This document shows, in pieces, positions 19,548 to 31,364 of a stretch of DNA of 64,000 nucleotides. The notes beneath the pieces were generated by a model. That model ran no database searches. It was not told the DNA's origin and saw nothing but the letters and a program-made list of their open reading frames with translations. Every line of letters begins with the position of its first letter. Position 1 is the stretch's first letter. The stretch comes from Xenorhabdus beddingii (lineage in GTDB: Bacteria > Pseudomonadota > Gammaproteobacteria > Enterobacterales > Enterobacteriaceae), in the NCBI RefSeq assembly GCF_002127545.1, contig NZ_MUBK01000003.1, positions 186,001 to 250,000 of the forward strand, read 5' to 3'. The position numbers were made by a program, and so were the translations under genes.

Positions 19548-20479
19548 TGGCTGTCAGGGTTTATGCACCTGCCTCTATCGGGAATGTTGGCGTCGGATTT
19601 GATGTGCTCGGCGCAGCGGTTTCTCCCGTTGATGGCTCGTTGCTTGGAGATTGTGTCTCCATAAGTGAAGCTGCAAGTTTCAGCCTCAATAACAAGGGAC
19701 GATTTGTCGGCAAACTCCCTACCGATCCCAAACATAATATTGTCTACCAATGCTGGCAGCTTTTTTGTCAACGGTTAGGAAAAGAACTGCCTGTTGCCAT
19801 GACATTAGAAAAGAATATGCCAATTGGTTCGGGGTTAGGCTCCAGTGCCTGCTCCGTGGTCGCCAGTCTGGTGGCCTTGAATGAATATGAAGGCCGCCCA
19901 TTCAGTCGCAATCAGTTGCTGGACATGATGGGTGAATTGGAAGGACGCATTTCTGGTAGTGTTCATTATGATAATGTCGCGCCCTGCTATTTGGGAGGGT
20001 TACAGTTGATATTGTCTCAAGAAGGGCCACTTTGCCAACCCGTTCCTGTGTTTGATGATTGGTTGTGGGTGATGGCTTATCCGGGCATCAAAGTTTCAAC
20101 ATCCGAAGCCCGGGCGATCCTGCCGGCAGAATACCCCCGCAAGGATCTCATTGATCACGGCCGTTATTTTGCCGGCTTCATTCATGCCTGCCATACCCGA
20201 CAATCAGGGCTGGCCGTCAAATTGATGCAAGATGTGGTTGCAGAACCGTATCGCACGCAACTCTTGCCCGGCTTTGCCAACGCGCGTGAAGCCGCCCTGA
20301 AATTGGGGGCACTCGCATGCAGTATTTCCGGCTCAGGCCCCACCCTCTTTGCGATTTGCAATGAAATGGCCGTCGCAGAAGATGTCGCACAATGGCTGCA
20401 ACAACACTACGTACAGAATGATGAAGGTTTTGTACACATTTGCCGTCTGGATCTCGCAGGCGCACGACAGGTAGAGTAA
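19547..20479 (+). CDS. thrB: homoserine kinase
   Basis: GHMP-family kinase that phosphorylates homoserine in threonine biosynthesis. The N terminus has [16 protein letters not shown] and the ATP-binding motif is [12 protein letters not shown]. Length is 310 residues, equal to E. coli. The start at 19547 shares its A with the thrA stop codon (TAATG), implying translational coupling; the alternative upstream start lies inside thrA. thrC begins two bases after its stop codon. Confidence 0.97.
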   Translation: MAVRVYAPASIGNVGVGFDVLGAAVSPVDGSLLGDCVSISEAASFSLNNKGRFVGKLPTDPKHNIVYQCWQLFCQRLGKELPVAMTLEKNMPIGSGLGSSACSVVASLVALNEYEGRPFSRNQLLDMMGELEGRISGSVHYDNVAPCYLGGLQLILSQEGPLCQPVPVFDDWLWVMAYPGIKVSTSEARAILPAEYPRKDLIDHGRYFAGFIHACHTRQSGLAVKLMQDVVAEPYRTQLLPGFANAREAALKLGALACSISGSGPTLFAICNEMAVAEDVAQWLQQHYVQNDEGFVHICRLDLAGARQVE

Positions 20480-20481
20480 CG

Positions 20482-21774
20482 ATGAAACTATATAATTTAA
20501 AAGACAACAGCGAGCAGGTAAGTTTTTCACAGGCGGTAAAACAGGGATTGGGCAAGCAGCAAGGTCTCTTCTTTCCGCAGGATTTACCAGAATTCAGCCA
20601 TGATGAGATTAACGAATTATTAGCATTAGATTTTGTCAGCCGTAGCCAGCGCATTCTCACCGCCTTTATCGGTGATGAGATCCCCGCAGGGCAACTGGCT
20701 GCCCGGGTGAAAAACGCTTTTGCCTTCCCTGCCCCCGTCGCACATGTCGAAGATAATATCGTTTCACTGGAGCTTTACCACGGCCCGACACTGGCTTTCA
20801 AAGACTTTGGCGGCCGTTTCATGGCACAAATCCTGACCCAGATCGCAGGAGAACAACCCGTCACTATTTTGACCGCAACCTCGGGTGACACCGGCGCTGC
20901 CGTTGCCCACGCTTTCTATGGGTTGGATAACGTCCAAGTCGTGATCCTTTATCCTGAAGGCAAAATCAGTCCATTGCAGGAGAAACTCTTCTGTACGCTG
21001 GGCGGCAACATTCACACGGTTGCCATCAAAAGCGATTTTGACGCTTGTCAGGCATTGGTCAAACAGGCTTTTGATGACGAAGAACTGAAACAAGCCCTGC
21101 ATCTCAATTCGGCCAACTCCATTAATATCAGCCGATTGTTGGCACAAATCTGTTATTACTTTGAAGCGGTTGCACAGATCCCGGCCGAGAAACGTGAACA
21201 GTTGGTCATTTCTGTACCCAGCGGCAATTTCGGTAATTTAACCGCAGGATTACTGGCGAAGTCGCTGGGACTGCCGGTAAAACGTTTTATCGCGGCAACC
21301 AATGTCAATGACACCGTTCCCCGTTATTTGGCGGAAGGCTCATGGCAACCTCATCAAACCATTGCCACACTGTCCAATGCCATGGATGTCAGCCAGCCCA
21401 ATAACTGGCCACGCATTGAAGAGCTGTTCAAACGCAAAGGTTGGGCATTGAGTGAATTGGCAAAGGGGGTTGTGGATGACGCAACCACTCAGAGCACCAT
21501 GCAGGAACTGGCGGCAAAGGGCTATATTTCCGAACCCCATGCGGCCATTGCCTATCGAGTTCTGCGTGATCAGTTACAGGAAGGGGAATATGGTCTGTTC
21601 CTGGGCACCGCTCACCCGGCCAAATTCAAGGAAAGCGTCGAAGCCACCCTCGGTCAACCGTTACCCTTGCCACAAGAATTGGCTGAACGAGCGGATTTGG
21701 ATGTGTTATCCCACTTCATGCCTGCGGATTTTTCTACCCTGCGTGAGTTTCTGATGGCAAGAGCGCCGAAATAA
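20482..21774 (+). CDS. thrC: threonine synthase
   Basis: PLP-dependent enzyme converting O-phosphohomoserine to threonine, the final step of the thrABC operon. The Schiff-base lysine is in GPTLAFKDFGG, and the phosphate-binding loop TATSGDTGAAVAHAF follows. The start MKLYNLKD matches E. coli; in-frame upstream codons lie inside thrB. It has 430 residues against 428 in E. coli. A strong intrinsic terminator follows, ending the operon. Confidence 0.97.
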   Translation: MKLYNLKDNSEQVSFSQAVKQGLGKQQGLFFPQDLPEFSHDEINELLALDFVSRSQRILTAFIGDEIPAGQLAARVKNAFAFPAPVAHVEDNIVSLELYHGPTLAFKDFGGRFMAQILTQIAGEQPVTILTATSGDTGAAVAHAFYGLDNVQVVILYPEGKISPLQEKLFCTLGGNIHTVAIKSDFDACQALVKQAFDDEELKQALHLNSANSINISRLLAQICYYFEAVAQIPAEKREQLVISVPSGNFGNLTAGLLAKSLGLPVKRFIAATNVNDTVPRYLAEGSWQPHQTIATLSNAMDVSQPNNWPRIEELFKRKGWALSELAKGVVDDATTQSTMQELAAKGYISEPHAAIAYRVLRDQLQEGEYGLFLGTAHPAKFKESVEATLGQPLPLPQELAERADLDVLSHFMPADFSTLREFLMARAPK

Positions 21775-21788
21775 CCGGACATTCACCA

Positions 21789-21818
21789 CTCCACCTAAAA
21801 ATAAATAGGTGGAGTTTT
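21789..21818 (+). terminator. thr operon terminator
   Basis: Stem CTCCACCTA/TAGGTGGAG with an A-rich 8-base loop, then TTTT, 15 bases after the thrC stop codon. Confidence 0.85.
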
Positions 21819-21865
21819 CAGGTGGGCTTTTACCGGTGATGAAGTCCTCCCATGCTGGCAACCAA

Positions 21866-22645
21866 TTAATGTTGTTCAGGACGTTTAAACACCCATTCAT
21901 TCCCTTTGGACAGGGATTCATCAAAAGCGTATCCCTCCAGATTAAATTCCACCAGCCGTGCAGGATCAGTCAGTTGGTTCTGAATAATAAAACGGCTCAT
22001 CAATCCACGAGCTTTTTTCGCATAGAAACTAATGACTTTATACTTGCCATTTTTCTCATCCAGAAAAACCGGCTTGATCATAGTCGCAGCCAACTTTTTG
22101 CTGTTCACCGATTTGAAATACTCATCCGATGCTAAATTGACCAACACCTCATCACCTTGCTGTTCCAATGCGGCATTCAAATTGTCAGTGATACGATCAC
22201 CCCAAAACTTATACAGATCTTTACCGCGTGGATTCTCCAGTTTAATGCCCATTTCCAAGCGATAGGGCTGCATGAGGTCGAGGGGACGCAAGACACCATA
22301 CAGGCCGGACAAAATTCTCACATGAGTCTGGGCAAACGCAAAATCATCCGCAGAGAAAGTTTCAGCCTGCATACCGGTATAAACATCACCTTTAAATGCC
22401 AAAATGGCCTGACGGGCATTTTCCGGCGTGAAATTTGGCTGCCATTCCCCAAAGCGTGCGGCATTCAGCCCCGCCAATTTATCGCTGATACTCATCAAAC
22501 TGCCGATTTGCGCCGGGGTTAAAGTACGGCAAACGTCAATCAGTTGCTGAGATTCCTCCAGCAATTCCGGCTGACTATATTTTTCTGTGGCGAGTGGACT
22601 TTCATAATCGAGTGTTTTTGCAGGTGAAAGAGTAATAAGCATCAT
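21866..22645 (-). CDS. yaaA: peroxide stress resistance protein YaaA
   Basis: DUF328/UPF0246 protein that in E. coli lowers intracellular free iron and protects DNA under hydrogen peroxide stress. It opens with [15 protein letters not shown] and contains the conserved [44 protein letters not shown] and [13 protein letters not shown] blocks. Length of 259 residues matches E. coli (258). It is transcribed opposite to thrC and talB, as in E. coli. The molecular activity is not established. Confidence 0.95.
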   Translation of the reverse strand: MMLITLSPAKTLDYESPLATEKYSQPELLEESQQLIDVCRTLTPAQIGSLMSISDKLAGLNAARFGEWQPNFTPENARQAILAFKGDVYTGMQAETFSADDFAFAQTHVRILSGLYGVLRPLDLMQPYRLEMGIKLENPRGKDLYKFWGDRITDNLNAALEQQGDEVLVNLASDEYFKSVNSKKLAATMIKPVFLDEKNGKYKVISFYAKKARGLMSRFIIQNQLTDPARLVEFNLEGYAFDESLSKGNEWVFKRPEQH

Positions 22646-22813
22646 TTTTTCCTAATAATTCAGACTTTCCCCACTTTAGCAAAAAAGCACAGAAAGGGGA
22701 GAATCTCAGCGATAGGATTTTCCTACCTTACAGCCGCGCTTGACCATGTTATCATCACGGGATGGCGAGGCAACGTTGCCAAAGATTTTACGTATAACGA
22801 TGAGATATTAAAC

Positions 22814-23767
22814 ATGACCGATAAACTGACTTCCCTGCGTAAGCTGACAACGGTAGTAGCAGATACCGGGGATATTGCGGCTATGAAACTGTATCAGCCG
22901 CAAGATGCGACCACCAACCCTTCCCTGATTTTGAATGCAGCTCAAATCCCAGAATATCGCCAACTGATTGATGAAGCCGTTGAGTGGGCGCGTGGTCAAA
23001 GCGATTCCCGTGAGCAGCAAATTATCGATGCCGGTGACAAGTTGGCCGTTAACATTGGCCTGGAAATTCTGAAACTGATCCCGGGTCGCATTTCTACTGA
23101 AGTTGATGCTCGTCTGTCTTATGACACCGAAGCAAGCGTAGCGAAAGCAAAACGCCTGATCAAACTGTATAACGAAGCAGGCATCAGCAATGACCGCATC
23201 CTGATCAAACTGGCTTCTACGTGGCAGGGCATCCGTGCTGCGGAACAGTTGGAAAAAGAAGGCATCAACTGTAACCTGACCCTGCTGTTCTCCTTTGCCC
23301 AGGCTCGTGCTTGTGCAGAAGCCGGCGTCTACCTGATTTCGCCATTCGTTGGCCGTATTCTGGACTGGTACAAAGCCAATGGCGACAAGAAAGAATTTGC
23401 ACCACACGAAGATCCGGGTGTGATTTCTGTTGCTGAAATTTATCAATACTACAAAGCGCACGGTTATAACACCGTCGTCATGGGTGCAAGTTTCCGTAAC
23501 TCGGGTGAAATTCTGGAACTGGCTGGCTGTGACCGCCTGACAATTTCCCCTGCACTGCTGAAAGAGCTGTCTGAAGCAGAAGGTGAAGTTGAATGCAAAC
23601 TGGGTTATGAAGGCGAAATCAAAGCGCGCCCACAACGCATGACTGAAGCTGAGTTCTACTGGGATCATCACCAAGACGCGATGGCAACTGAAAAACTGGC
23701 GGAAGGTATCCGTAAGTTTGCGGTAGACCAAGGCAAACTTGAGAGCATGATCGCCTCTCTGCTGTAA
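22814..23767 (+). CDS. talB: transaldolase B
   Basis: Pentose phosphate pathway enzyme transferring a dihydroxyacetone group between sedoheptulose 7-phosphate and glyceraldehyde 3-phosphate. Signatures are [10 protein letters not shown] near the N terminus and the active-site segment [13 protein letters not shown], whose first lysine forms the Schiff base (Lys132 in E. coli). Length is 317 residues, as in E. coli. It has its own intrinsic terminator before mog. The open frame is unusually free of stops on the opposite strand, which reflects strong codon bias. Confidence 0.97.
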   Translation: MTDKLTSLRKLTTVVADTGDIAAMKLYQPQDATTNPSLILNAAQIPEYRQLIDEAVEWARGQSDSREQQIIDAGDKLAVNIGLEILKLIPGRISTEVDARLSYDTEASVAKAKRLIKLYNEAGISNDRILIKLASTWQGIRAAEQLEKEGINCNLTLLFSFAQARACAEAGVYLISPFVGRILDWYKANGDKKEFAPHEDPGVISVAEIYQYYKAHGYNTVVMGASFRNSGEILELAGCDRLTISPALLKELSEAEGEVECKLGYEGEIKARPQRMTEAEFYWDHHQDAMATEKLAEGIRKFAVDQGKLESMIASLL

Positions 23768-23797
23768 TCTCAAACGATACGCTATTTTTTCTTATAC

Positions 23798-23825
23798 AAA
23801 GGCGACATAATGGATGTCGCCTTTT
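23798..23825 (+). terminator. talB terminator
   Basis: Stem GGCGACAT/ATGTCGCC with AATGG loop and TTTT tail, between talB and mog. Confidence 0.82.
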
Positions 23826-23848
23826 GTTTGTCGTTAACTGAGGTTTAT

Positions 23849-24424
23849 ATGAACGTATTACGCATTGGCCTCGTGTCTGTTTCTGATCGGGCTTCCAATG
23901 GCATTTATCAGGACAAGGGGCTGCCGGCACTGGAGGCATGGCTGGAAACTGCGATCACGACACCTTTTCGTGTAGAAAGCCGTCTGATCCCCGATGAGCA
24001 AATCCTGATTGAGCAGACATTATGTGAATTAGTCGATGAAATGGGATGCCATCTGGTACTGACCACCGGGGGAACCGGGCCGGCACGCCGGGATGTCACA
24101 CCGGATGCAACCCTCGCGATTGCTGATCGTGAAATGCCCGGGTTTGGGGAACAGATGCGTCAAATCAGCCTTCAGTTTGTTCCAACGGCAATCTTGTCCC
24201 GTCAGGTAGGCGTAATCCGCAATCAGGCGTTAATTCTTAACCTGCCCGGACAACCCAAAGCCATCGCAGAAACGCTGGAAGGATTGAAAGACGCAAATGG
24301 CAAAGTACGGGTCGCCGGAATTTTTGCCAGTGTGCCTTACTGCATCCAGTTACTGGATGGCCCTTATGTGGAAACGGATGAAACCGTGGTTGCGGCATTC
24401 CGCCCCAAAAGCGCACGGCGTTGA
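23849..24424 (+). CDS. mog: molybdopterin adenylyltransferase Mog
   Basis: Adenylates molybdopterin before molybdate insertion in molybdenum cofactor biosynthesis. It has the MoCF-binding fold with TTGGTGPARRDVTPDA and the following GFGEQMR and NLPGQPKA motifs. The start MNVLRIGLVSVSDRAS follows GAGG 7 bases upstream; a longer frame from 23810 overlaps the talB terminator and was rejected. It has 191 residues against 195 in E. coli. E. coli has satP next; here five accessory genes intervene. Confidence 0.95.
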   Translation: MNVLRIGLVSVSDRASNGIYQDKGLPALEAWLETAITTPFRVESRLIPDEQILIEQTLCELVDEMGCHLVLTTGGTGPARRDVTPDATLAIADREMPGFGEQMRQISLQFVPTAILSRQVGVIRNQALILNLPGQPKAIAETLEGLKDANGKVRVAGIFASVPYCIQLLDGPYVETDETVVAAFRPKSARR

Positions 24425-24527
24425 TATTCAGTCGCTTTCCTTTTTTGCCATCTTTAATTTTTTTCCATTAAAGCCGGCAGAATAAAAATCAGATAATCCC
24501 GAAATCGCATAGCATAAATAGCATAAA

Positions 24528-24553
24528 AAGGTTCTGAACAGGCTCAGAACCTT
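24528..24553 (-). terminator. terminator of the beta-glucoside genes
   Basis: Stem of 10 bp AAGGTTCTGA/TCAGAACCTT with a 6-base loop; on the minus strand it is followed by TTTTT. It lies 32 bases after the glucosidase stop codon. Confidence 0.8.
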
Positions 24554-24584
24554 GATGGATAATTAAGTGATAAATCAGGATCGG

Positions 24585-25985
<1,401 letters not shown>

Positions 25986-26001
25986 TTAAATTTCCTCTTT
26001 T

Positions 26002-27453
<1,452 letters not shown>

Positions 27454-27514
27454 TTACTTTCTTCATTTGCTCAATTTATGCCCGATAAAAATGTGATTGT
27501 GATCGCGAGATGAG

Positions 27515-28156
27515 TTATGACTCTATCTCAATTCGCATTCCTGCCTCTTTCCACCCCGAAAACCCGGTTTTAAATCGGCGGGCGTGAATGCCTTTTGCCC
27601 GAAGCAATGCAAGGGCATTGGTAGAAAGCACGCAATATGGGCCACGGCAATAGGCAATGAGATCCTGGCTGGAGGTCAATTCATCCAGCCGGTTTTCCAA
27701 TTCATCAATGGGAATGTTGATGGCATTGGGTAAATGACCTTGCTCAAATTCTTCTTTTGACCTGACATCAAGTAAGGTCATGCTGTTTGCTTTGATCTTT
27801 TCCAGCAACTCTTCCCATGAAATGGCTTCCTGATTGCTCGTGTCATCAATCAACCTACGCATTTCTGTACGGTTAAATTCAGCATATTGCTGGAGTGCTG
27901 AAATAACCGCACTGACCGGCCCTTCACTCTGACGATAAAACACATGTTTGCCTGATTTGCGGGATTGGAGCAATCCTGCTCGTTTAAGGTGCTGAAGGTG
28001 CTGGGATGTATTGGCAATGGACAGACCGGAAAGCGCCGACAAATTTTCCACCGATTGCTCAGTATCGAGCAGGCACTCAAGCAGTATCAACCGATGGGGA
28101 TTGCCCAACACTTTCGCGATTTCCGCAATTTCAACAATAAGTTGTTTATCAAACAT
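27515..28156 (-). CDS. ArsR-family regulator fused to a rhodanese domain
   Basis: A 213-residue two-domain protein. Residues about 5-95 form an ArsR winged helix (AKVLGNPHRLILLECLL, then SIANTSQHLQHLKRAGLL). Residues about 115-210 form a rhodanese domain with LLDVRSKEEFEQGHLPNAINIP. The active loop is CRGPYC, with Cys170 as the expected persulfide carrier and Cys175 close by. This suggests a transcriptional regulator sensing sulfane sulfur or another thiol-reactive signal. It is divergent from a DUF2938 membrane-protein gene. Family identity is clear; ligand and targets are inferred. Confidence 0.9.
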   Translation of the reverse strand: MFDKQLIVEIAEIAKVLGNPHRLILLECLLDTEQSVENLSALSGLSIANTSQHLQHLKRAGLLQSRKSGKHVFYRQSEGPVSAVISALQQYAEFNRTEMRRLIDDTSNQEAISWEELLEKIKANSMTLLDVRSKEEFEQGHLPNAINIPIDELENRLDELTSSQDLIAYCRGPYCVLSTNALALLRAKGIHARRFKTGFSGWKEAGMRIEIES

Positions 28157-28186
28157 TGACTTTAACCTTCCTACATTATTACAATA

Positions 28187-28198
28187 AATTAGTTAATT
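28187..28198. promoter_or_regulatory. candidate ArsR-type operator
   Basis: AATTAGTTAATT is an inverted repeat (AATTA/TAATT around GT) in the 138-base gap between the divergent ArsR-rhodanese and DUF2938 genes. Short and AT-rich, so it is only a candidate. Confidence 0.3.
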
Positions 28199-28294
28199 GA
28201 ATATGATAACAGAATTTTTTCGCGAAAAACATCGTAAACCCTTCGTTCAATGCGGACGAGAAACAGGTGACTGACATTCGGAGAATATCAACAA

Positions 28295-28792
28295 ATGAGT
28301 GAAGCGTTGGAATTTATTGTTCGTTCTGTATTCATTGGGGCTGGGGCAACGGTTGTGATGGATCTTTGGGCTGTCATCATAAGACGCTGTTTCGGCATAC
28401 CTTCACTGAACTATAGCATGGTGGGACGCTGGCTTGGTCATATTCCAAAAGGGAAATTCATCCATACACATATTCTACAAGCCGAGCCGGTGAAAGGGGA
28501 AAGCGGAATGGGTTGGTTCGCCCACTATTTTATTGGCATTATTTTTGCGGGCATTCTGTTACTCATTTGGGGATTAGCTTGGGCAAAAAATCCCACGTTT
28601 CTTCCTGCATTAATCATGGGGTTCGTGACGGTCATTGCCCCTTTTTTTATTATGCAGCCGGGAATGGGAATGGGGATAGCGGCATCCAAAACCCCTGCCC
28701 CTAATACACTAAGACTGAGAAGTTTAATGGCGCATACTTCTTATGGTATTGGTCTGTATTTAGCCGCACTTTTCCTGACATTATTTTCTTGA
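28295..28792 (+). CDS. DUF2938 integral membrane protein
   Basis: A 165-residue membrane protein of the DUF2938 family, recognised from WLGHIPKGKFIH, the GWFAHYFIGI stretch and the C-terminal GMGIAASKTPAPNTLRLRSL. Four membrane spans are likely: about 7-29, 72-93, 98-118 and 140-160. Its function is not known. It is divergent from the ArsR-rhodanese regulator over a short shared promoter region, so it is a likely target; some sulfur-responsive regulators are paired with membrane transporters of this layout, but that link is inference. Confidence 0.8.
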   Translation: MSEALEFIVRSVFIGAGATVVMDLWAVIIRRCFGIPSLNYSMVGRWLGHIPKGKFIHTHILQAEPVKGESGMGWFAHYFIGIIFAGILLLIWGLAWAKNPTFLPALIMGFVTVIAPFFIMQPGMGMGIAASKTPAPNTLRLRSLMAHTSYGIGLYLAALFLTLFS

Positions 28793-29090
28793 TTTCATCC
28801 CCTTAAATGATGGCTGATATCTTTAATTATGATTTTGAAAAAAAGCGATTAGGTCTTTAAATTCAGCCATGATCAAGGTTCTTCCATTCTCAATTCCCCT
28901 GATATGTAGATTTAAATTCTCCCTCTGAGCGAATCCAAACTACATATCACCGCAATCGTTCCATTTAAAAAATTGCAGAATAAATATCTTTTAATATAGC
29001 ATAAGTTTTATTTTCATCTATTTTAACCCTCTTCGAATTTATTGAAGATCATCATAAAAATCCCATTTTATAACTATAAATCGGTAACTT

Positions 29091-30362
29091 ATGTCACAAT
29101 ATCAAAATCGTTCACTAAACAGGCAGGACTATAAAACTCTGTCTTTAGCTGCCTTAGGCGGTGCGTTAGAATTTTACGACTTTATTATCTTTGTCTTTTT
29201 TGCCGTTGCGCTGGGAGAACTCTTTTTCCCTGCGGATACACATGAATGGCTTAGGCAACTACAAACATTTGGTATTTTTGCTGCGGGTTATCTGGCCCGG
29301 CCTTTAGGTGGGATCATCATGGCTCATTTTGGTGACCTCATTGGGCGCAAGAAAATGTTCTCACTCAGCATATTACTGATGGCCGTACCCACATTGACCA
29401 TTGGCATGTTGCCCACCTATGATGCCATCGGCATTGCCGCGCCGGTACTGCTCTTACTGATGCGGATTATGCAGGGAGCGGCGATTGGGGGAGAAGTGCC
29501 CGGTGCATGGGTTTTTGTCGCTGAACATGTTCCCCATAAACGCATCGGTCTCGCCTGTGGGATTTTGACGGCAGGATTGACCATGGGTATTCTGTTTGGC
29601 TCTCTTGTCGCGACTTTGATCACCTCCATTTATACCCAACAAGAAGTATTGAATTGGGCATGGCGTCTCCCCTTCTTCCTCGGCGGCATTTTCGGCCTGT
29701 GTGCCATGTACCTGCGTCGTTGGCTACATGAAACGCCTATCTTCAAGGAAATGCAGGAACGCAAGGCACTGGCAGAAGAGTTGCCACTAAAATCCGTGGT
29801 GCTTAATCACAAACCCGCCATCACGATCTCTATGTTGTTAACTTGGCTACTGTCTGCTGGCATCGTGGTCATTATCTTAATGGCACCAACCTATATGCAG
29901 ACGGTATTCCATCTGGAACAATCACTTACCCTGAAAGCAAACAGCCTTGCGATCATCTCGTTGGCGATAAGCTGCGTCTTTGTTGGATATTTATGTGACA
30001 AATGGGGCGCCGGTATCGTGTTGATCATCGGCTGTATGCTATTGGCTGCTGCCACGTGGTTTTTCTACCATAATATCAGCCATGAACCGCTCAAATTATT
30101 CAGTACTTATGCCATCGCGGGATTGGCTGTTGGCGTCATTAGCACAACGCCATTCGTTATGGTTAACAGTTATCCACCTGAAATACGGTTTAGCGGCATT
30201 TCATTTTCCTATAATTTGGCCTACGCCATTTTTGGTGGACTCACTCCGATCTTGGTTACCCTGCTGCTGAAATATACTCCCCTGGCGCCGGCCTACTATA
30301 TGCTGGCGTTATCAGTGATCGGTATCTTATTGGGATGCTATTTGCGCAAAAAAGCCATGTAA
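29091..30362 (+). CDS. MFS transporter, metabolite:H+ symporter (ProP/ShiA-like) family
   Basis: Major facilitator of 423 residues with twelve predicted membrane spans. The family features are GGALEFYDFIIFVFFAV in span 1, the loop 2-3 motif GDLIGRKKMF, and RIMQGAAIGGEVPGAW in span 4. These fit the metabolite:proton symporter group that includes ProP, ShiA and KgtP. The substrate cannot be told from the sequence. It is separated from the upstream DUF2938 gene by 298 AT-rich bases and converges on satP through a shared terminator. Not at this position in E. coli. Confidence 0.85.
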   Translation: MSQYQNRSLNRQDYKTLSLAALGGALEFYDFIIFVFFAVALGELFFPADTHEWLRQLQTFGIFAAGYLARPLGGIIMAHFGDLIGRKKMFSLSILLMAVPTLTIGMLPTYDAIGIAAPVLLLLMRIMQGAAIGGEVPGAWVFVAEHVPHKRIGLACGILTAGLTMGILFGSLVATLITSIYTQQEVLNWAWRLPFFLGGIFGLCAMYLRRWLHETPIFKEMQERKALAEELPLKSVVLNHKPAITISMLLTWLLSAGIVVIILMAPTYMQTVFHLEQSLTLKANSLAIISLAISCVFVGYLCDKWGAGIVLIIGCMLLAAATWFFYHNISHEPLKLFSTYAIAGLAVGVISTTPFVMVNSYPPEIRFSGISFSYNLAYAIFGGLTPILVTLLLKYTPLAPAYYMLALSVIGILLGCYLRKKAM

Positions 30363-30401
30363 AAACGGGCGGGGAGCAAGGCGGGCGAGTTATCGACTAA
30401 G

Positions 30402-30431
30402 GGCAGGATGAACACAAAGGCTCATCCTGCC
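30402..30431. terminator. hairpin between MFS gene and satP
   Basis: Stem GGCAGGATGA/TCATCCTGCC with 10-base loop between convergent stop codons. No long T-run on either side, so moderate confidence. Confidence 0.65.
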
Positions 30432-30440
30432 TGAAAACGG

Positions 30441-31013
30441 TTAAGCCTGTTTCACTTCACCCATCGGCAGAATAGTCCGGCCATATTGTTCATTCAGAAC
30501 TTCAGCCATTGCCAGATAGAAAGCACTCGCACCACAGATAATGCCTTCAAAACCCGCGAAAGTCAGGATGTCAGCATTGCCCGTAATATTTCCTATCGCC
30601 AGCAAGGCGAACAACAGCGTCAGGCTGCCAAACACAAATTGCAGGACACGGTTGGCCTTCAACGTACCCAAGAACATGAACAGGGTGAAAATTCCCCACA
30701 AGGCGAGGTAAACGCCGAGAAATTCCTGGCTGGTTGCTTCTGCCAGTCCCATTGTTGGCAGGAACAGCACGCCGATCAGACTCAACCAGAACATTCCGTA
30801 AGAGGTAAATGCGGTCGCCGCAAACGTATTCCCTTTTTTGTACTCAAAAATGCCGGCCAGCACCTGAGCCAAACCCCCATAAAAAATTCCCATGCTCAAA
30901 ATGACCGACGTCAATGGGAAAAAACCTGCATTGTGCAAGTTCAATAAAATGGTTGTCATACCAAAACCCATTAAACCCAACGGGCCTGGGTTCGCCAACT
31001 TATTAGCGTTCAT
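30441..31013 (-). CDS. satP: succinate-acetate/proton symporter SatP
   Basis: GPR1/FUN34/YaaH-family inner-membrane transporter for acetate and succinate. The N-terminal signature [24 protein letters not shown] is clear, followed by six membrane spans. The start at 31013 ([10 protein letters not shown]) has GGGGAAG just upstream and gives 190 residues (E. coli 188); the 31 in-frame codons upstream look non-native. It lies before dnaK as in E. coli, in opposite orientation. Confidence 0.95.
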   Translation of the reverse strand: MNANKLANPGPLGLMGFGMTTILLNLHNAGFFPLTSVILSMGIFYGGLAQVLAGIFEYKKGNTFAATAFTSYGMFWLSLIGVLFLPTMGLAEATSQEFLGVYLALWGIFTLFMFLGTLKANRVLQFVFGSLTLLFALLAIGNITGNADILTFAGFEGIICGASAFYLAMAEVLNEQYGRTILPMGEVKQA

Positions 31014-31364
31014 ACTTCCCCTAGAAAATGCAAATAAAACAAAATAGTAAAAAAAAGTTTTCCGGGCGTTTTTGGCGCCGAGAACCCATAAAAGGCGGCG
31101 AATCATAATGTGATGGCATCAACTACACAATGGCCTTGGAAAAAAATTTTTTACTAAACTTCAATTTTTTTTCAATCTGCCCCTTGATGATGAGACGAAT
31201 GACCCCATCTAAGTTTCAACTACAGTTACTACTGATATATCAGCATCAACTGAAAACATAAAATGGGGAATGTCTGGCAATCAGTGCCATTGAAAAGCAA
31301 ACATTCGTCCTCATATAGCTTAGTAACTTGACCGAATATATGAATTCTTTGTGGAGGCGTTTAG
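31014..31364 (+). other. satP-dnaK intergenic region with heat-shock promoter
   Basis: 351 bases between divergent satP and dnaK. It contains one clear sigma-32 promoter (31180-31211). The remainder is the untranslated leader of dnaK, with no gene. Confidence 0.75.
31180..31211 (+). promoter_or_regulatory. sigma-32 heat-shock promoter of dnaKJ
   Basis: CCCCTTGAT (31180-31188) as -35 and CCCCATCTA (31203-31211) as -10, 14 bases apart, match the sigma-32 consensus CTTGAA/CCCCATNT and resemble E. coli dnaK P1. It is 154 bases before the dnaK start. Confidence 0.88.

Noticed and set aside
22808..23773. A 321-codon minus-strand open frame opposite talB
   Set aside because: It mirrors talB exactly; talB has strong family motifs and codon bias that leaves the opposite frame open. 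The minus-strand product has no recognisable pattern.
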